A DNA stretch of 6,909 bases from an uncultured Bacilli bacterium. Its GTDB lineage: Bacteria; Bacillota_I; Bacilli_A; RF39; UBA660. Location: NCBI GenBank assembly GCA_934140355.1, contig CAKPBH010000056.1, positions 1 through 6,909 on the forward strand, read 5' to 3'. Numbering within the stretch: the first letter of the stretch is position 1; every line of letters begins with the position of its first letter. Of the stretch, positions 1 through 6,495 are shown piece after piece. The position numbers were made by a program, and so were the translations under genes. Under the pieces are notes generated by a model that was given only the letters and a program-made list of their open reading frames with translations, had not been told where the DNA came from and did not search any database.

Positions 1-1194
1 TATTCTAATAAATTAAAAAAATTTTTTAGCTGGACCCAAACTAAAATTACAAATAAACAAACTAATTCTACTATAAGATATCGCACAAACAATCCAAAAG
101 GGAAAGATGGACTTCGACCTGGCAAGGTAGATTTTGACGAGCCACATCAATATGAAAATTGGGATAATATTAATGTGTTTACCACTGCATTGGGAAAGAA
201 ACCTCATCCAAGAAGAACGTATGTTTCAACAAATGGAGACATCAGAGATGGACCATTAGATAATTTAATAGAAAAAAGTGAGTTGATACTTAAGGGAGAA
301 ATGAAAGATAATGGATTTCTTCCTTTTATTAATAAATTAGATAATGAGAAAGAAGTTGATGATCCTAAAAATTGGGAGAAAGCTAATCCTTCTTTACCAT
401 ATTTACCAAATTTAATGGAAGAAATGTTAAAAGAATATGATGACTATAAAATTAATCCAATTGTAAATGCATCTTTCATGACTAAGAGAATGAATATTCC
501 TAAAGAAACTAGTGAATTGATAGTTGCCACTCAAGCAGACATATCAGAAACAAATAAACCAATTCTTAATTTAGATGGTAGCAATTGCGTAGTTGGCTTT
601 GATTTAATGAAAAGAAATGACTTTCTAGCAGCAGGTATTTTAATCAATAAATGGGGATTTTATTATTTTATAACTCATACTTGGGTTTGTAAACAATCAA
701 ATGATTGGCATAGAATAAGAGCACCATTAAAAGAATGGGAAGCAATGGGATTATTGACTATCGTTGATGATACCGAGATAGATCCATCTCTAGCCACTTC
801 TTGGGTATTATCAGAGTCAACCAAACATAATTATCATATTTCTGGTATCGCAGCTGATAGTTATAAATACAGTTTGATAAAAAGAGAATTATCAGCTGCA
901 GGATTTGACAAAGTGAAAGAAATTAGACCTAGTGATATTATGCGAAATGCACCAATGATTCAATCTGTTTTACAAACGCATAAATTAATTTGTGGTAATA
1001 ATCCTCTCTTTAGATGGTCGGTTAATAATACTAAAATGGTTCCAGCTGTAAATAATAATTTTAAATTTGACAAAATAGAACCAAAATCAAGAAAAAATGA
1101 TCCATTTATGGCATTTGTTCATGCTTTTTGCTTAAGTGAAGAAGTGTTATTAGAATCAAACGAATTAATATTTATGGATACTTTGGTTTATTAG
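1..1194 (+). CDS. terL: Phage terminase large subunit, 5'-truncated by the window edge
   Basis: This is the ATPase-nuclease motor that cuts concatemeric phage DNA and drives it into the prohead through the portal. The frame is open from base 1 and gives 397 residues; relatives usually have about 550-600, so the N-terminal part with the Walker A loop lies upstream of the window. Numbering from the first codon here, the Walker B motif is VDFDE (D46, E47), the ATPase coupling motif is STNGD (76-80), and the RNase H-like nuclease domain follows. Its probable metal-binding acids are D201 in GFDL, D286 in AADSY and D367 in NDPFMAF. A GTG at 175 could be taken for a start, but it lies after Walker B, and no ATG or convincing ribosome binding site exists further up, so the real start is outside. 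The TAG stop is followed after 16 nt by the portal start. The family call is secure; the metal-ligand assignments are by motif position only. Confidence 0.95.
   Translation, partial: YSNKLKKFFSWTQTKITNKQTNSTIRYRTNNPKGKDGLRPGKVDFDEPHQYENWDNINVFTTALGKKPHPRRTYVSTNGDIRDGPLDNLIEKSELILKGEMKDNGFLPFINKLDNEKEVDDPKNWEKANPSLPYLPNLMEEMLKEYDDYKINPIVNASFMTKRMNIPKETSELIVATQADISETNKPILNLDGSNCVVGFDLMKRNDFLAAGILINKWGFYYFITHTWVCKQSNDWHRIRAPLKEWEAMGLLTIVDDTEIDPSLATSWVLSESTKHNYHISGIAADSYKYSLIKRELSAAGFDKVKEIRPSDIMRNAPMIQSVLQTHKLICGNNPLFRWSVNNTKMVPAVNNNFKFDKIEPKSRKNDPFMAFVHAFCLSEEVLLESNELIFMDTLVY
850..899. repeat. Inverted repeat in the terminase nuclease domain sharing a core with the one at 6551
   Basis: GCAGCTGATA (850-859) is the exact reverse complement of TATCAGCTGC (890-899). 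One G-U and two further A-T pairs extend the stem inward to 13 pairs (850-862 with 887-899) around a 24-nt loop. It contains the same 8-bp core, AGCTGATA / TATCAGCT, as the repeat at 6551-6580. It overlaps the codons for nuclease residue D286, so protein constraint explains part of one arm. Confidence 0.6.
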
Positions 1195-1210
1195 AAAGGC
1201 GGTGATTAAA
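1195..1210 (+). promoter_or_regulatory. Ribosome binding site that sets the portal start
   Basis: AAAGGCGGTGAT (1195-1206) starts right after the terminase stop codon and is a long match to the 16S rRNA 3' end. It stands at normal distance from the GTG at 1211. A GTG at 1202 in the same frame lies inside this element and so cannot be the start. The ATG at 1220 is possible but further away than usual. Confidence 0.75.
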
Positions 1211-2389
1211 GTGGCAATAATGAATTTTTTGGAAAAGGTCTTTCCTTTGAAATCCACAAAAACAAGTGTTGAAGTAGATACTATATTTGATAGCATGAAA
1301 GATGAATTAAAGTGTAAGGAAATGGCTTTTTATATAGCAACATCTTATATTGCAAATACAATTTCAAAATGTGAGTTTAAAGTTTATGAGAATAAAAAAG
1401 AAGTAAAAAATGAACTATATTATTCTTTAAATGTTAAAGCAAATCCAAATGATACAGCAAGTAGATTAAAAAATAAAATCATCACAAAACTTTATTATGA
1501 TGGAGAAGCACTTATATTTCAAGATAAGGAAGGTTCAAATAATTTATTTTGTGCTGATAGTTTTAATCCTCTTAGAAACCCTTTGAAGGGAGATATCTAT
1601 ACACAAATATCACTTAATGATGAAAGTAAAACATTTACTAAAAAAAGTAAAGATGTTTATTACTTTAATCTTGAAAATGATAGTTCATTTCCAAAAGTTA
1701 AAAATTTAATTACTGATATGTATGATGATTATCAAGAAATATTATCTTATGCAATTCAAGCATATAAATTAACTAATTCTGAAAAATGGATATTAGAAAT
1801 AGCGTCAGTTCAAGCAGGAGATAAGGATTTTAATGAGAGATATAAAAAACATATTGAAGGACAATTAGAGAAATTTATTAATAATCCTAAAGCAGTATTT
1901 CCTCAGTTTAACGGTTATAACTTAAAGAATGTTTTAAAATCAGATAAGACAGCAGATTCAACTGATATTAGAAATATTAAAAAAGATGTTATGGAAACGG
2001 TAGCAGAAGCTTTTAAAATGCCAGTATCAATGTTATATGGTAATATGACAAATGTTAAAGAAATTATTTCTCATTATCTAACCTTTACAATAGATCCAAT
2101 TGCTAAAATGATTAGTGAAGAATTAACGGCAAAATCATTTACGATAGATGATTGGAAGAAAGGATGTTATATCAAAGTAGATACAACTAATATAAATCAT
2201 TTAGACATTTTCGAAATAGCATCAGAAGTTGAAAAAACAATTTCGACTGGATTATATTGTATAGATGAAGTAAGAGATAAGTTAGGGGAATCAACTTTAG
2301 ATACAGATTTTAGTAAGAAGCATTTTATTACTAAGAATTATAGTTTTGCAGAAGATGCTCTCAATGAATTGAAAGGGGGTGATAGTTAG
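1211..2389 (+). CDS. Phage portal protein, HK97 family
   Basis: The portal forms the ring at one vertex of the head through which DNA enters and leaves, and it docks the terminase and later the neck. The product is about 392 residues with GTG as the chosen start. The family pattern is visible: an N-terminal helix with a SYIANTIS segment ahead of a VYENKKEV strand (about 45-66); NPNDTASRLKNKII (78-91), which matches the usual PN..T...F region; KMPVSMLYGNMTN (269-281); FTIDPIAKMISEEL (292-305); and a C-terminal STGLYCIDEVRDKLGES stretch (345-361), the usual 'G..T.NEVR' helix. The C-terminus is short compared with portals that carry a long tail. The stop codon directly abuts the ATG of the protease, whose ribosome binding site AAAGGGGGTGAT lies inside the last portal codons, so the two are probably translationally coupled. 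Its position between terminase and prohead protease is canonical. Confidence 0.92.
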   Translation: MAIMNFLEKVFPLKSTKTSVEVDTIFDSMKDELKCKEMAFYIATSYIANTISKCEFKVYENKKEVKNELYYSLNVKANPNDTASRLKNKIITKLYYDGEALIFQDKEGSNNLFCADSFNPLRNPLKGDIYTQISLNDESKTFTKKSKDVYYFNLENDSSFPKVKNLITDMYDDYQEILSYAIQAYKLTNSEKWILEIASVQAGDKDFNERYKKHIEGQLEKFINNPKAVFPQFNGYNLKNVLKSDKTADSTDIRNIKKDVMETVAEAFKMPVSMLYGNMTNVKEIISHYLTFTIDPIAKMISEELTAKSFTIDDWKKGCYIKVDTTNINHLDIFEIASEVEKTISTGLYCIDEVRDKLGESTLDTDFSKKHFITKNYSFAEDALNELKGGDS

Positions 2390-3259
2390 ATGAATAAGAA
2401 ATTTTTTTCACTTGTTGAAAACAAAGAAACAAAATCAGCTGATATTAATATCTTTGGAGATATTACAAGTTGGGACTTTGAAGAGTTAGGAGAGATTAGT
2501 GCACATACTTTATCGAAACAACTTGAAGAATTAAATGATGTTGATACTATAAATGTTCATATTTCTAGTTATGGTGGAGAGGTTAAAGAAGGATTAGCAA
2601 TTTATAATGCTTTAAAAAATCATCACGCAAAGATAAAAACATTTTGTGATGGCTTTGCTTGTTCTATCGCCTCAGTAATTTTTATGGCAGGTGATGAAAG
2701 AATAATGAGTAAGTCATCAGCATTAATGATACATAATGCTTGGATGTTTGTTAATGGAAATGCTAATGAACTTAGAAAGCAAGCTGATGATTTAGATAAA
2801 ATTACTCAATTATCTATTGCTGCTTATATGGAACATTTAACAATTAGCGAAGAAGAATTAAAACAAATGTTAGATAATGAAACGTGGTTACTTTATGATG
2901 AATGTTTAGAGTATGGCTTTGCTACATCTGTAATTGGTGATGATAAAAGTAATAAAGTTACTCAAAGCGCCAAGAATTCTATTTACCAAATGATAAAGAA
3001 GTTTAAGCAAAAAAATACTGATAAAGAAGTTAATGTAGATGATGAGAATAAAACAAGTGACGATGAGTTTGATAGTGATGACTCAAATGATGAAACAGAT
3101 ACAAATGATGTTTCGGATGAAGATAACAATCAAGAAGAAACAGAAGATATAACTTCAAATGATAAAAAAAATAAAGAAAAAGAAGATAAAGCAACAGAAA
3201 AAGTGATTGCTTTTTTTAGTCCTTTAATTAAGGTACTAAATAATGGAGGGAGAAATTAA
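2390..3259 (+). CDS. ClpP-like prohead maturation protease with acidic C-terminal extension
   Basis: This is a ClpP-fold serine protease that cleaves the scaffolding segment from capsid subunits during prohead maturation. In the 289-residue product the core is about residues 15-183. The SSYGG loop (59-63) is the oxyanion-side motif. The nucleophile is S92 in GFACS, in place of the usual GxAAS. The base is H115 in MIHNAW. The third member of the triad probably lies in LDNETW (161-166), where phage members vary between D and E. ECLEYGFAT (171-179) is the usual closing motif. Residues 211-258 are a low-complexity acidic stretch (23 of 48 are D or E), followed by a lysine/glutamate segment and a short hydrophobic end, VIAFFSPLIKVL (272-283). 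The tail is not part of the ClpP fold and may act in prohead assembly; that is inference. The gene ends 2 nt before the capsid gene, and its last codons carry the capsid GGAGGG ribosome binding site (3245-3250). Confidence 0.9.
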   Translation: MNKKFFSLVENKETKSADINIFGDITSWDFEELGEISAHTLSKQLEELNDVDTINVHISSYGGEVKEGLAIYNALKNHHAKIKTFCDGFACSIASVIFMAGDERIMSKSSALMIHNAWMFVNGNANELRKQADDLDKITQLSIAAYMEHLTISEEELKQMLDNETWLLYDECLEYGFATSVIGDDKSNKVTQSAKNSIYQMIKKFKQKNTDKEVNVDDENKTSDDEFDSDDSNDETDTNDVSDEDNNQEETEDITSNDKKNKEKEDKATEKVIAFFSPLIKVLNNGGRN

Positions 3260-3261
3260 TA

Positions 3262-4449
3262 ATGATAAAAATGATGAATAAAGATATTAGTGCAAGTGCA
3301 TTAATGAACGCTGTAAAAAGTGGAAATGAAAAAGAAATTGAAAAAGCAATGGAAGAATTTCAAAACGCTATTGCTATGCAAGTAGCAGAGAAGTTTGAAG
3401 ATATTAAAGAGGAAGCTGACACTGAGATATTATCTCAAAGAGGAATTAGACAGTTAACTTCTAAAGAAAAGAAGTTTTATGAGAAGTGGATTGAGAGTGC
3501 TAAATCAAGTAATCCTAAGCAAGCATTTACTGATTTGATTACTGTAGAAGGTATGCCTGAAACTGTTATTGAAGATATTTATAAAGACTTAACAAATGAA
3601 CATCCTCTATTATCAAAAGTCCATTTTCAAAATGTTGGTTATTTAACTGAGTGGTTGTTAAATGACCATAGTACAACTAACTATGCTTGGGGGGAAATTA
3701 ATTCAACTATTGCTTCTGAAATTACTAGTGGATTTAAGAAGATTAAATTAGCACAAGGTAAGTTATCAGCATTTATTTTGCTTGCTAAAGATATGTTAGA
3801 GTTAGGACCTAACTTCTTAGACGCTTATGTTAGAACTCTATTGAAAGAGGCTATTGCTGTCGGACTAGAGGCAGGTATTGTAAGTGGTAAAGGTGTTAAA
3901 GGTGAAATGATTGGTTTAACAAAAAGTATTAAAAAAGGTGTGTCTGTAAACGAATCAACTGGTTATCCAGATAAAGAAGCAATAAAAGTAACTGATTTTA
4001 CTCCAAAAAATTATGGGGCTTTAGTAGCAAAAATTGTAAAAACAGAAAAAGGAAATTATAGAAAATATAGTGATTTATCAATGATTTGTAATCCTATTGA
4101 CTATTTAACTAAGATTATGCCAGCTACAACTGTTCAAAATTTAAATGGAACATACACAAATAATATCTTCCCAGTTCCAACTGATATTATTCAAAGTAAT
4201 GCTATTACTGAAGGCAAAGCAGTATTGTTTGTACCAAGTGATTATTTTATTGGTATGGGAAGTTCTAAAGATGGTGTAATTGAATACAGTGATGAATATA
4301 AATTCTTAGAAGATGTAAGAACATATAAAACTAAATTATTTGCTACTGGTAGAGCATATGATGACACTGTTGCGATAGTTTTGGACATCAAAGAATTAGA
4401 ACCTTTATACATCACTGTTTTAAATAAAGAAGAAACTGTAACTGTATAG
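3262..4449 (+). CDS. Major capsid protein, HK97 fold
   Basis: The 395-residue product forms the icosahedral shell. Residues 1 to about 90 are rich in charged and helical residues (from NEKEIEKAMEEF through KFEDIKEEADTE) and look like the delta domain that serves as built-in scaffold in HK97-type phages; no separate scaffold gene is present. GMPETVIEDIYKDL (97-110) starts the folded part, matching the usual 'P..v...i...l' entry of the family. The E-loop region is about 140-165, with LGPNFLDAYVRTLLKEAIAVGLEAGIVSGKG (181-211) as the spine helix and the G-rich region after it. VLDIKELEP (373-381) near the end is the typical C-terminal strand. The cleavage site for the upstream protease is not identifiable by motif; it should fall near residues 75-100. 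The start is the ATG at 3262, 11 nt after GGAGGG; in-frame ATGs at 3271 and 3274 are too far from it. A hairpin covers the stop codon. Confidence 0.93.
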   Translation: MIKMMNKDISASALMNAVKSGNEKEIEKAMEEFQNAIAMQVAEKFEDIKEEADTEILSQRGIRQLTSKEKKFYEKWIESAKSSNPKQAFTDLITVEGMPETVIEDIYKDLTNEHPLLSKVHFQNVGYLTEWLLNDHSTTNYAWGEINSTIASEITSGFKKIKLAQGKLSAFILLAKDMLELGPNFLDAYVRTLLKEAIAVGLEAGIVSGKGVKGEMIGLTKSIKKGVSVNESTGYPDKEAIKVTDFTPKNYGALVAKIVKTEKGNYRKYSDLSMICNPIDYLTKIMPATTVQNLNGTYTNNIFPVPTDIIQSNAITEGKAVLFVPSDYFIGMGSSKDGVIEYSDEYKFLEDVRTYKTKLFATGRAYDDTVAIVLDIKELEPLYITVLNKEETVTV

Positions 4450-4459
4450 TTGCAGTTTT
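4432..4459 (+). terminator. Hairpin over the capsid stop codon, possible partial terminator
   Basis: AACTGTAACT (4434-4443) can pair with AGTTGCAGTT (4448-4457) across a 4-nt GTAT loop, with a single G-U wobble. An outer A-T and a further G-U pair extend the stem to about 12 pairs. The 3' arm ends in TTTT and is followed by a pyrimidine-rich run (CTCTCTATT). The stem sits over the TAG of the capsid gene and ahead of the longest gap in the window (37 nt). It may attenuate transcription or protect the capsid message at its 3' end, which would let the shell protein outnumber the neck proteins. The U-tract is imperfect, so full termination is unlikely. Confidence 0.5.
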
Positions 4460-4486
4460 CTCTCTATTAAAAAGAGGTGATTAATT

Positions 4487-4795
4487 ATGGATGCCAAACA
4501 AATGGTAACACTTGTTGAAAAAGTCAAAAGAAAATGTTATATAACTGATAATTCAAAACTAATAAATGAACGATTATTAGATATTATTGAAGATGCTATT
4601 TTAAAAGTATCAGAATTAATAGGAATAGAAGCTAACTTTGACTTTTCAAAAGCTGGAATAGAATGTGAATTACTAAAAAATTATTGCTTTTACATTTGGA
4701 ATGATAAGAATATTAAAGAATTTGAAGAAGCATATCTTAGTGACATCTTAAAATTAAGAAATAAATATTTAATTAAAGAGGAAGAAAATGTATAA
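4487..4795 (+). CDS. Probable head-tail connector (adaptor), gp6-like
   Basis: The 102-residue protein directly follows the major capsid gene, the usual place of the adaptor that forms a ring under the portal (HK97 gp6 / SPP1 gp15 type). The sequence fits: an N-terminal helix (about 3-17), a short turn, then a long amphipathic helix NERLLDIIEDAILKVSELIG (27-46), and a second helical block ELLKNYCFYIWNDKNIKEFEEAYLSDIL (61-88) ending in a charged tail. No catalytic motif is expected or seen. The ATG at 4487 stands 5 nt after AAAGAGGTGAT (4471-4481), an excellent ribosome binding site, so the gene can be translated independently even if the hairpin upstream lowers its message level. Its end overlaps the next gene by 8 nt. 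Fold and position support the call more than any signature motif does. Confidence 0.7.
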   Translation: MDAKQMVTLVEKVKRKCYITDNSKLINERLLDIIEDAILKVSELIGIEANFDFSKAGIECELLKNYCFYIWNDKNIKEFEEAYLSDILKLRNKYLIKEEENV

Positions 4796-5120
4796 CGATG
4801 GTGTTATAGGCATTTATAAATCTAAAGAAAAAACTTCAAGTTTTTCTGCCAAAAAAAACGAAAAAACATTAGCTGATTTAGATTTTATTACTGAAACTTA
4901 TTTTCATGAAGAAAGTAAAAGACAACAAGATTTATTATTTGCAAACTCTATGAATAAAAGGTTAAATTTAAAAATTAAAGTTCCCTACACAGAAAAAATA
5001 AAATCCAATTATAAAGCAATTTATAAAAATTATTTATACGATATTATTTATATTGACTTTTCTAAAGATAAAAAAGAATTATATATCTATTTGGAGGAAG
5101 TGAGAAAAGTTGGAATTTAG
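4788..5120 (+). CDS. Probable head-tail joining (head closure) protein
   Basis: The 110-residue product resembles the phage head-tail joining family (SPP1 gp16 / HK97 gp7 type), which closes the portal channel after packaging. The tell-tale parts are TETYFHEESKRQQDLLFANS (35-54), matching the family's 'aw.....R...e....' region; NLKIKVPYTEKIKSNYKAIY (60-79), matching the strand and turn where members read 't..irir....i.....v.y.g..Y.I'; and YDIIYIDFSKDKKELYIYLEEV (84-105), the closing beta hairpin. The N-terminal 30 residues are polar and low in complexity. The ATG is 6 nt after AGAGG (4777-4781), inside the end of the connector gene, so translation is likely coupled. It ends in an 11-nt overlap with the next gene. 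Confidence 0.68.
   Translation: MYNDGVIGIYKSKEKTSSFSAKKNEKTLADLDFITETYFHEESKRQQDLLFANSMNKRLNLKIKVPYTEKIKSNYKAIYKNYLYDIIYIDFSKDKKELYIYLEEVRKVGI
5093..5109 (+). promoter_or_regulatory. Ribosome binding site supporting a TTG start
   Basis: GGAGGAAGTGAG (5093-5104) precedes the TTG at 5110. An in-frame TGA at 5101-5103 closes the frame upstream, and the protein contains no internal methionine, so TTG is the only reasonable start. The element lies inside the last codons of the head closure gene. Confidence 0.75.
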
Positions 5121-5481
5121 AGATAAAATTGAAAAAGCTTTAAAAGAAATTGATTCGAAAGTTTTTTACGGAAAAGTTCCAGAGAGTGTTGCTAATGAAG
5201 AATGGAATTATTTTGTTTTTGGTAAAAGTACGCTTAAACCAGCAGGAACAAGTAATATATCCTTAGTTGATAATTATTGGATAGGAATTGTTAGAGAGGA
5301 CTATATTCCTGATGATTTAGTTTATGAAGTTATAGATAAATTAAATTCTCTACCAGGATTAAAATTAACAAGTGATGATGGAGAATATGAATATATTTTT
5401 AAAAATAAAACAGATCTTGTTGTAGAAGTTTTAACTTTATCATTTGCGAAAGTAAAAAAGTGTGGTAATTTATGCCAGTAA
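5110..5481 (+). CDS. Neck protein of unassigned family, possible tail terminator
   Basis: The 123-residue product starts at TTG. It has an N-terminal helix EFRDKIEKALKEI (2-14), then VFYGKVP (18-24) and EWNYFVFGKSTLKP (31-44), then DNYWIGIVREDYIPDDLVYEVIDKLNSLPGLKL (54-86), which looks like strand, turn and helix, and a final strand pair (about 93-114). The plan of a helix followed by an alpha-beta core, with 'YGKVPES' near the start, recalls small tail-terminator proteins that cap the tail tube and bind the head. Proteins like this are common and usually left as hypothetical in Bacillota phages. Position argues both ways: it lies in the neck block, but before the gp10-like gene, whereas terminators usually come after it. 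I do not assign a firm function. It overlaps the genes on both sides (11 and 10 nt). Confidence 0.6.
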   Translation: MEFRDKIEKALKEIDSKVFYGKVPESVANEEWNYFVFGKSTLKPAGTSNISLVDNYWIGIVREDYIPDDLVYEVIDKLNSLPGLKLTSDDGEYEYIFKNKTDLVVEVLTLSFAKVKKCGNLCQ

Positions 5482-5915
5482 TTAAACAAAATTTTTCTTT
5501 AAAATATGATGATATAGAAAAATTAAATAAAGCTTTATTAAAATTTCAAGGTAATAAAGAAAAAACAATAAATAATTGTTTGGAAAAAATAACGTCAAAA
5601 AAAATGACAAAAAGTGTTACGAATGAATTGCCTTACTATAACAAACAAAAAGTACAAATACATGCAAAAGATAGTAAGTGGTATGAATTAGAATTTTATA
5701 ATTTATCATTTGTTTTATCAAATAGTTTAAAAGGAAAAAGAGGAACAAGCTTTTATTATTTATATTATCCTGCCACTGGAAAAGGAAACAGCTATAGAAA
5801 GACACCAAATGAGTTCTTTGAAAGAGGTTTTGCCAAGGAGCAAGATAATGCCATAAAGGATTTATTAGAAGCTTTAAATAATGAATTAGAGGAGGAATTA
5901 AACAATGACAAATAA
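5472..5915 (+). CDS. HK97-gp10-like neck/tail protein
   Basis: The 147-residue product matches the HK97-gp10-like family of small head-tail proteins. An N-terminal helix DDIEKLNKALLKFQGNKEKT (13-32) is followed by a helix with INNCLEKITSKKMTKSV (33-49), a beta section (about 58-84) with KWYELEFYNLSFVLSN, then YYLYYPATGKGNS (95-107), where relatives read '..y....e.G.....', and the clear C-terminal signature FFERGFAKEQDNAIKDLLEALNNELEEEL (115-143), which corresponds to the family's 'F...g......i...l...l...l' ending. The exact role is not settled even in model phages; it is thought to act in tail completion. The ribosome binding site (around AAGTGTGGT) is weak and the gene overlaps its upstream neighbour by 10 nt, so expression probably depends on coupling. 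Confidence 0.7.
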   Translation: MPVIKQNFSLKYDDIEKLNKALLKFQGNKEKTINNCLEKITSKKMTKSVTNELPYYNKQKVQIHAKDSKWYELEFYNLSFVLSNSLKGKRGTSFYYLYYPATGKGNSYRKTPNEFFERGFAKEQDNAIKDLLEALNNELEEELNNDK

Positions 5916-6483
5916 CAAAGTATTCAGTGAATATGAAATGAAAGAAATATCAATGAAATTTATCGGAGAAGAAACTGCATCAAGGGCAGGCTGTCTTGGT
6001 TCCTTAGAAGAAACTTTAGACAGCAAGACTATTACAAAAAAGTGTGAGGGAGTAGAACAAATTGTTGCTGTGAAAGGAACTGGCAAAGGAGAGTTAAAGA
6101 TATCTATTCACATTCCATATGAAATTTATTTAAAAATGTATGGAATGAAATTATCTAGCTTAATAAAAGGTGTTAATGGTTATGGGCAATCATCGATTCA
6201 TGGTAAATTTTCAATTACTGGAAAAGTTTATGATGAAGATGGGAATTGTAAACTAAAAGCATATCCAAATTGTATTATTAAAGATGGAATTTCTAGAAAA
6301 ATTGAAAATGGTAGCGAAGAAGTTGCAGAGATTGATTTAACGGTAGGCGTAAATCCAGATGAAGAAGGATTTGGAATGTATGAAGCACCAGTTGATGATT
6401 TAGATACCACTAAAAAAGATGAATTTATCACTAATTGGATGACTAAATTTACTACTGATTTAGTTCATATTCCTGTAGCTTAG
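5905..6483 (+). CDS. Major tail tube protein
   Basis: The 192-residue product has the size and position of the siphovirus tail tube protein that stacks in hexameric rings to form the tail. It resembles the group often called 'phage tail protein' or phi13-type major tail protein in Bacillota. The recognisable run is GELKISIHIPYEIYLKMYGM (62-81), then LIKGVNGYGQSSIHGKFSITGKVYDEDGNCKLKAYPNC (86-123), ending with the EVAEIDLTV strand (139-147) and PDEEGFGMYEAP (151-162). The C-terminal TTKKDEFITNWMTKFTTDLV probably forms a helix that contacts the next ring or the tail chaperone; that is inference. The start follows a strong GAGGAGG (5889-5895) inside the gp10-like gene, so initiation should be efficient, as expected for a high-copy protein. 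It is followed by a 12-nt gap. Confidence 0.8.
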   Translation: MTNNKVFSEYEMKEISMKFIGEETASRAGCLGSLEETLDSKTITKKCEGVEQIVAVKGTGKGELKISIHIPYEIYLKMYGMKLSSLIKGVNGYGQSSIHGKFSITGKVYDEDGNCKLKAYPNCIIKDGISRKIENGSEEVAEIDLTVGVNPDEEGFGMYEAPVDDLDTTKKDEFITNWMTKFTTDLVHIPVA

Positions 6484-6495
6484 GAGGAAATAAAA

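Noticed and set aside
905..1095. TTGACA hexamers at 905 and 1067 inside the terminase gene as promoters
   Set aside because: No -10 element at 16-18 nt spacing for either.
3188..3217. AAAGCAA / TTGCTTT stem followed by a run of seven T near the end of the protease gene, like a terminator
   Set aside because: Only two G-C pairs, a 12-nt loop and a position inside coding sequence just before the capsid gene, which must be strongly expressed. Likely a by-product of AT-rich codons.
4461..4477. CTCT / AGAG pairing that could hide the ribosome binding site of the connector gene
   Set aside because: Only 4-5 weak pairs; not enough to claim regulation.
4638..5084. TTGACT-like hexamers (4638, 5053) followed by AT-rich -10-like sequences
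   Set aside because: Spacings are off (about 15 or 19) and both are within coding regions of a 70% AT sequence, where such matches are expected by chance.
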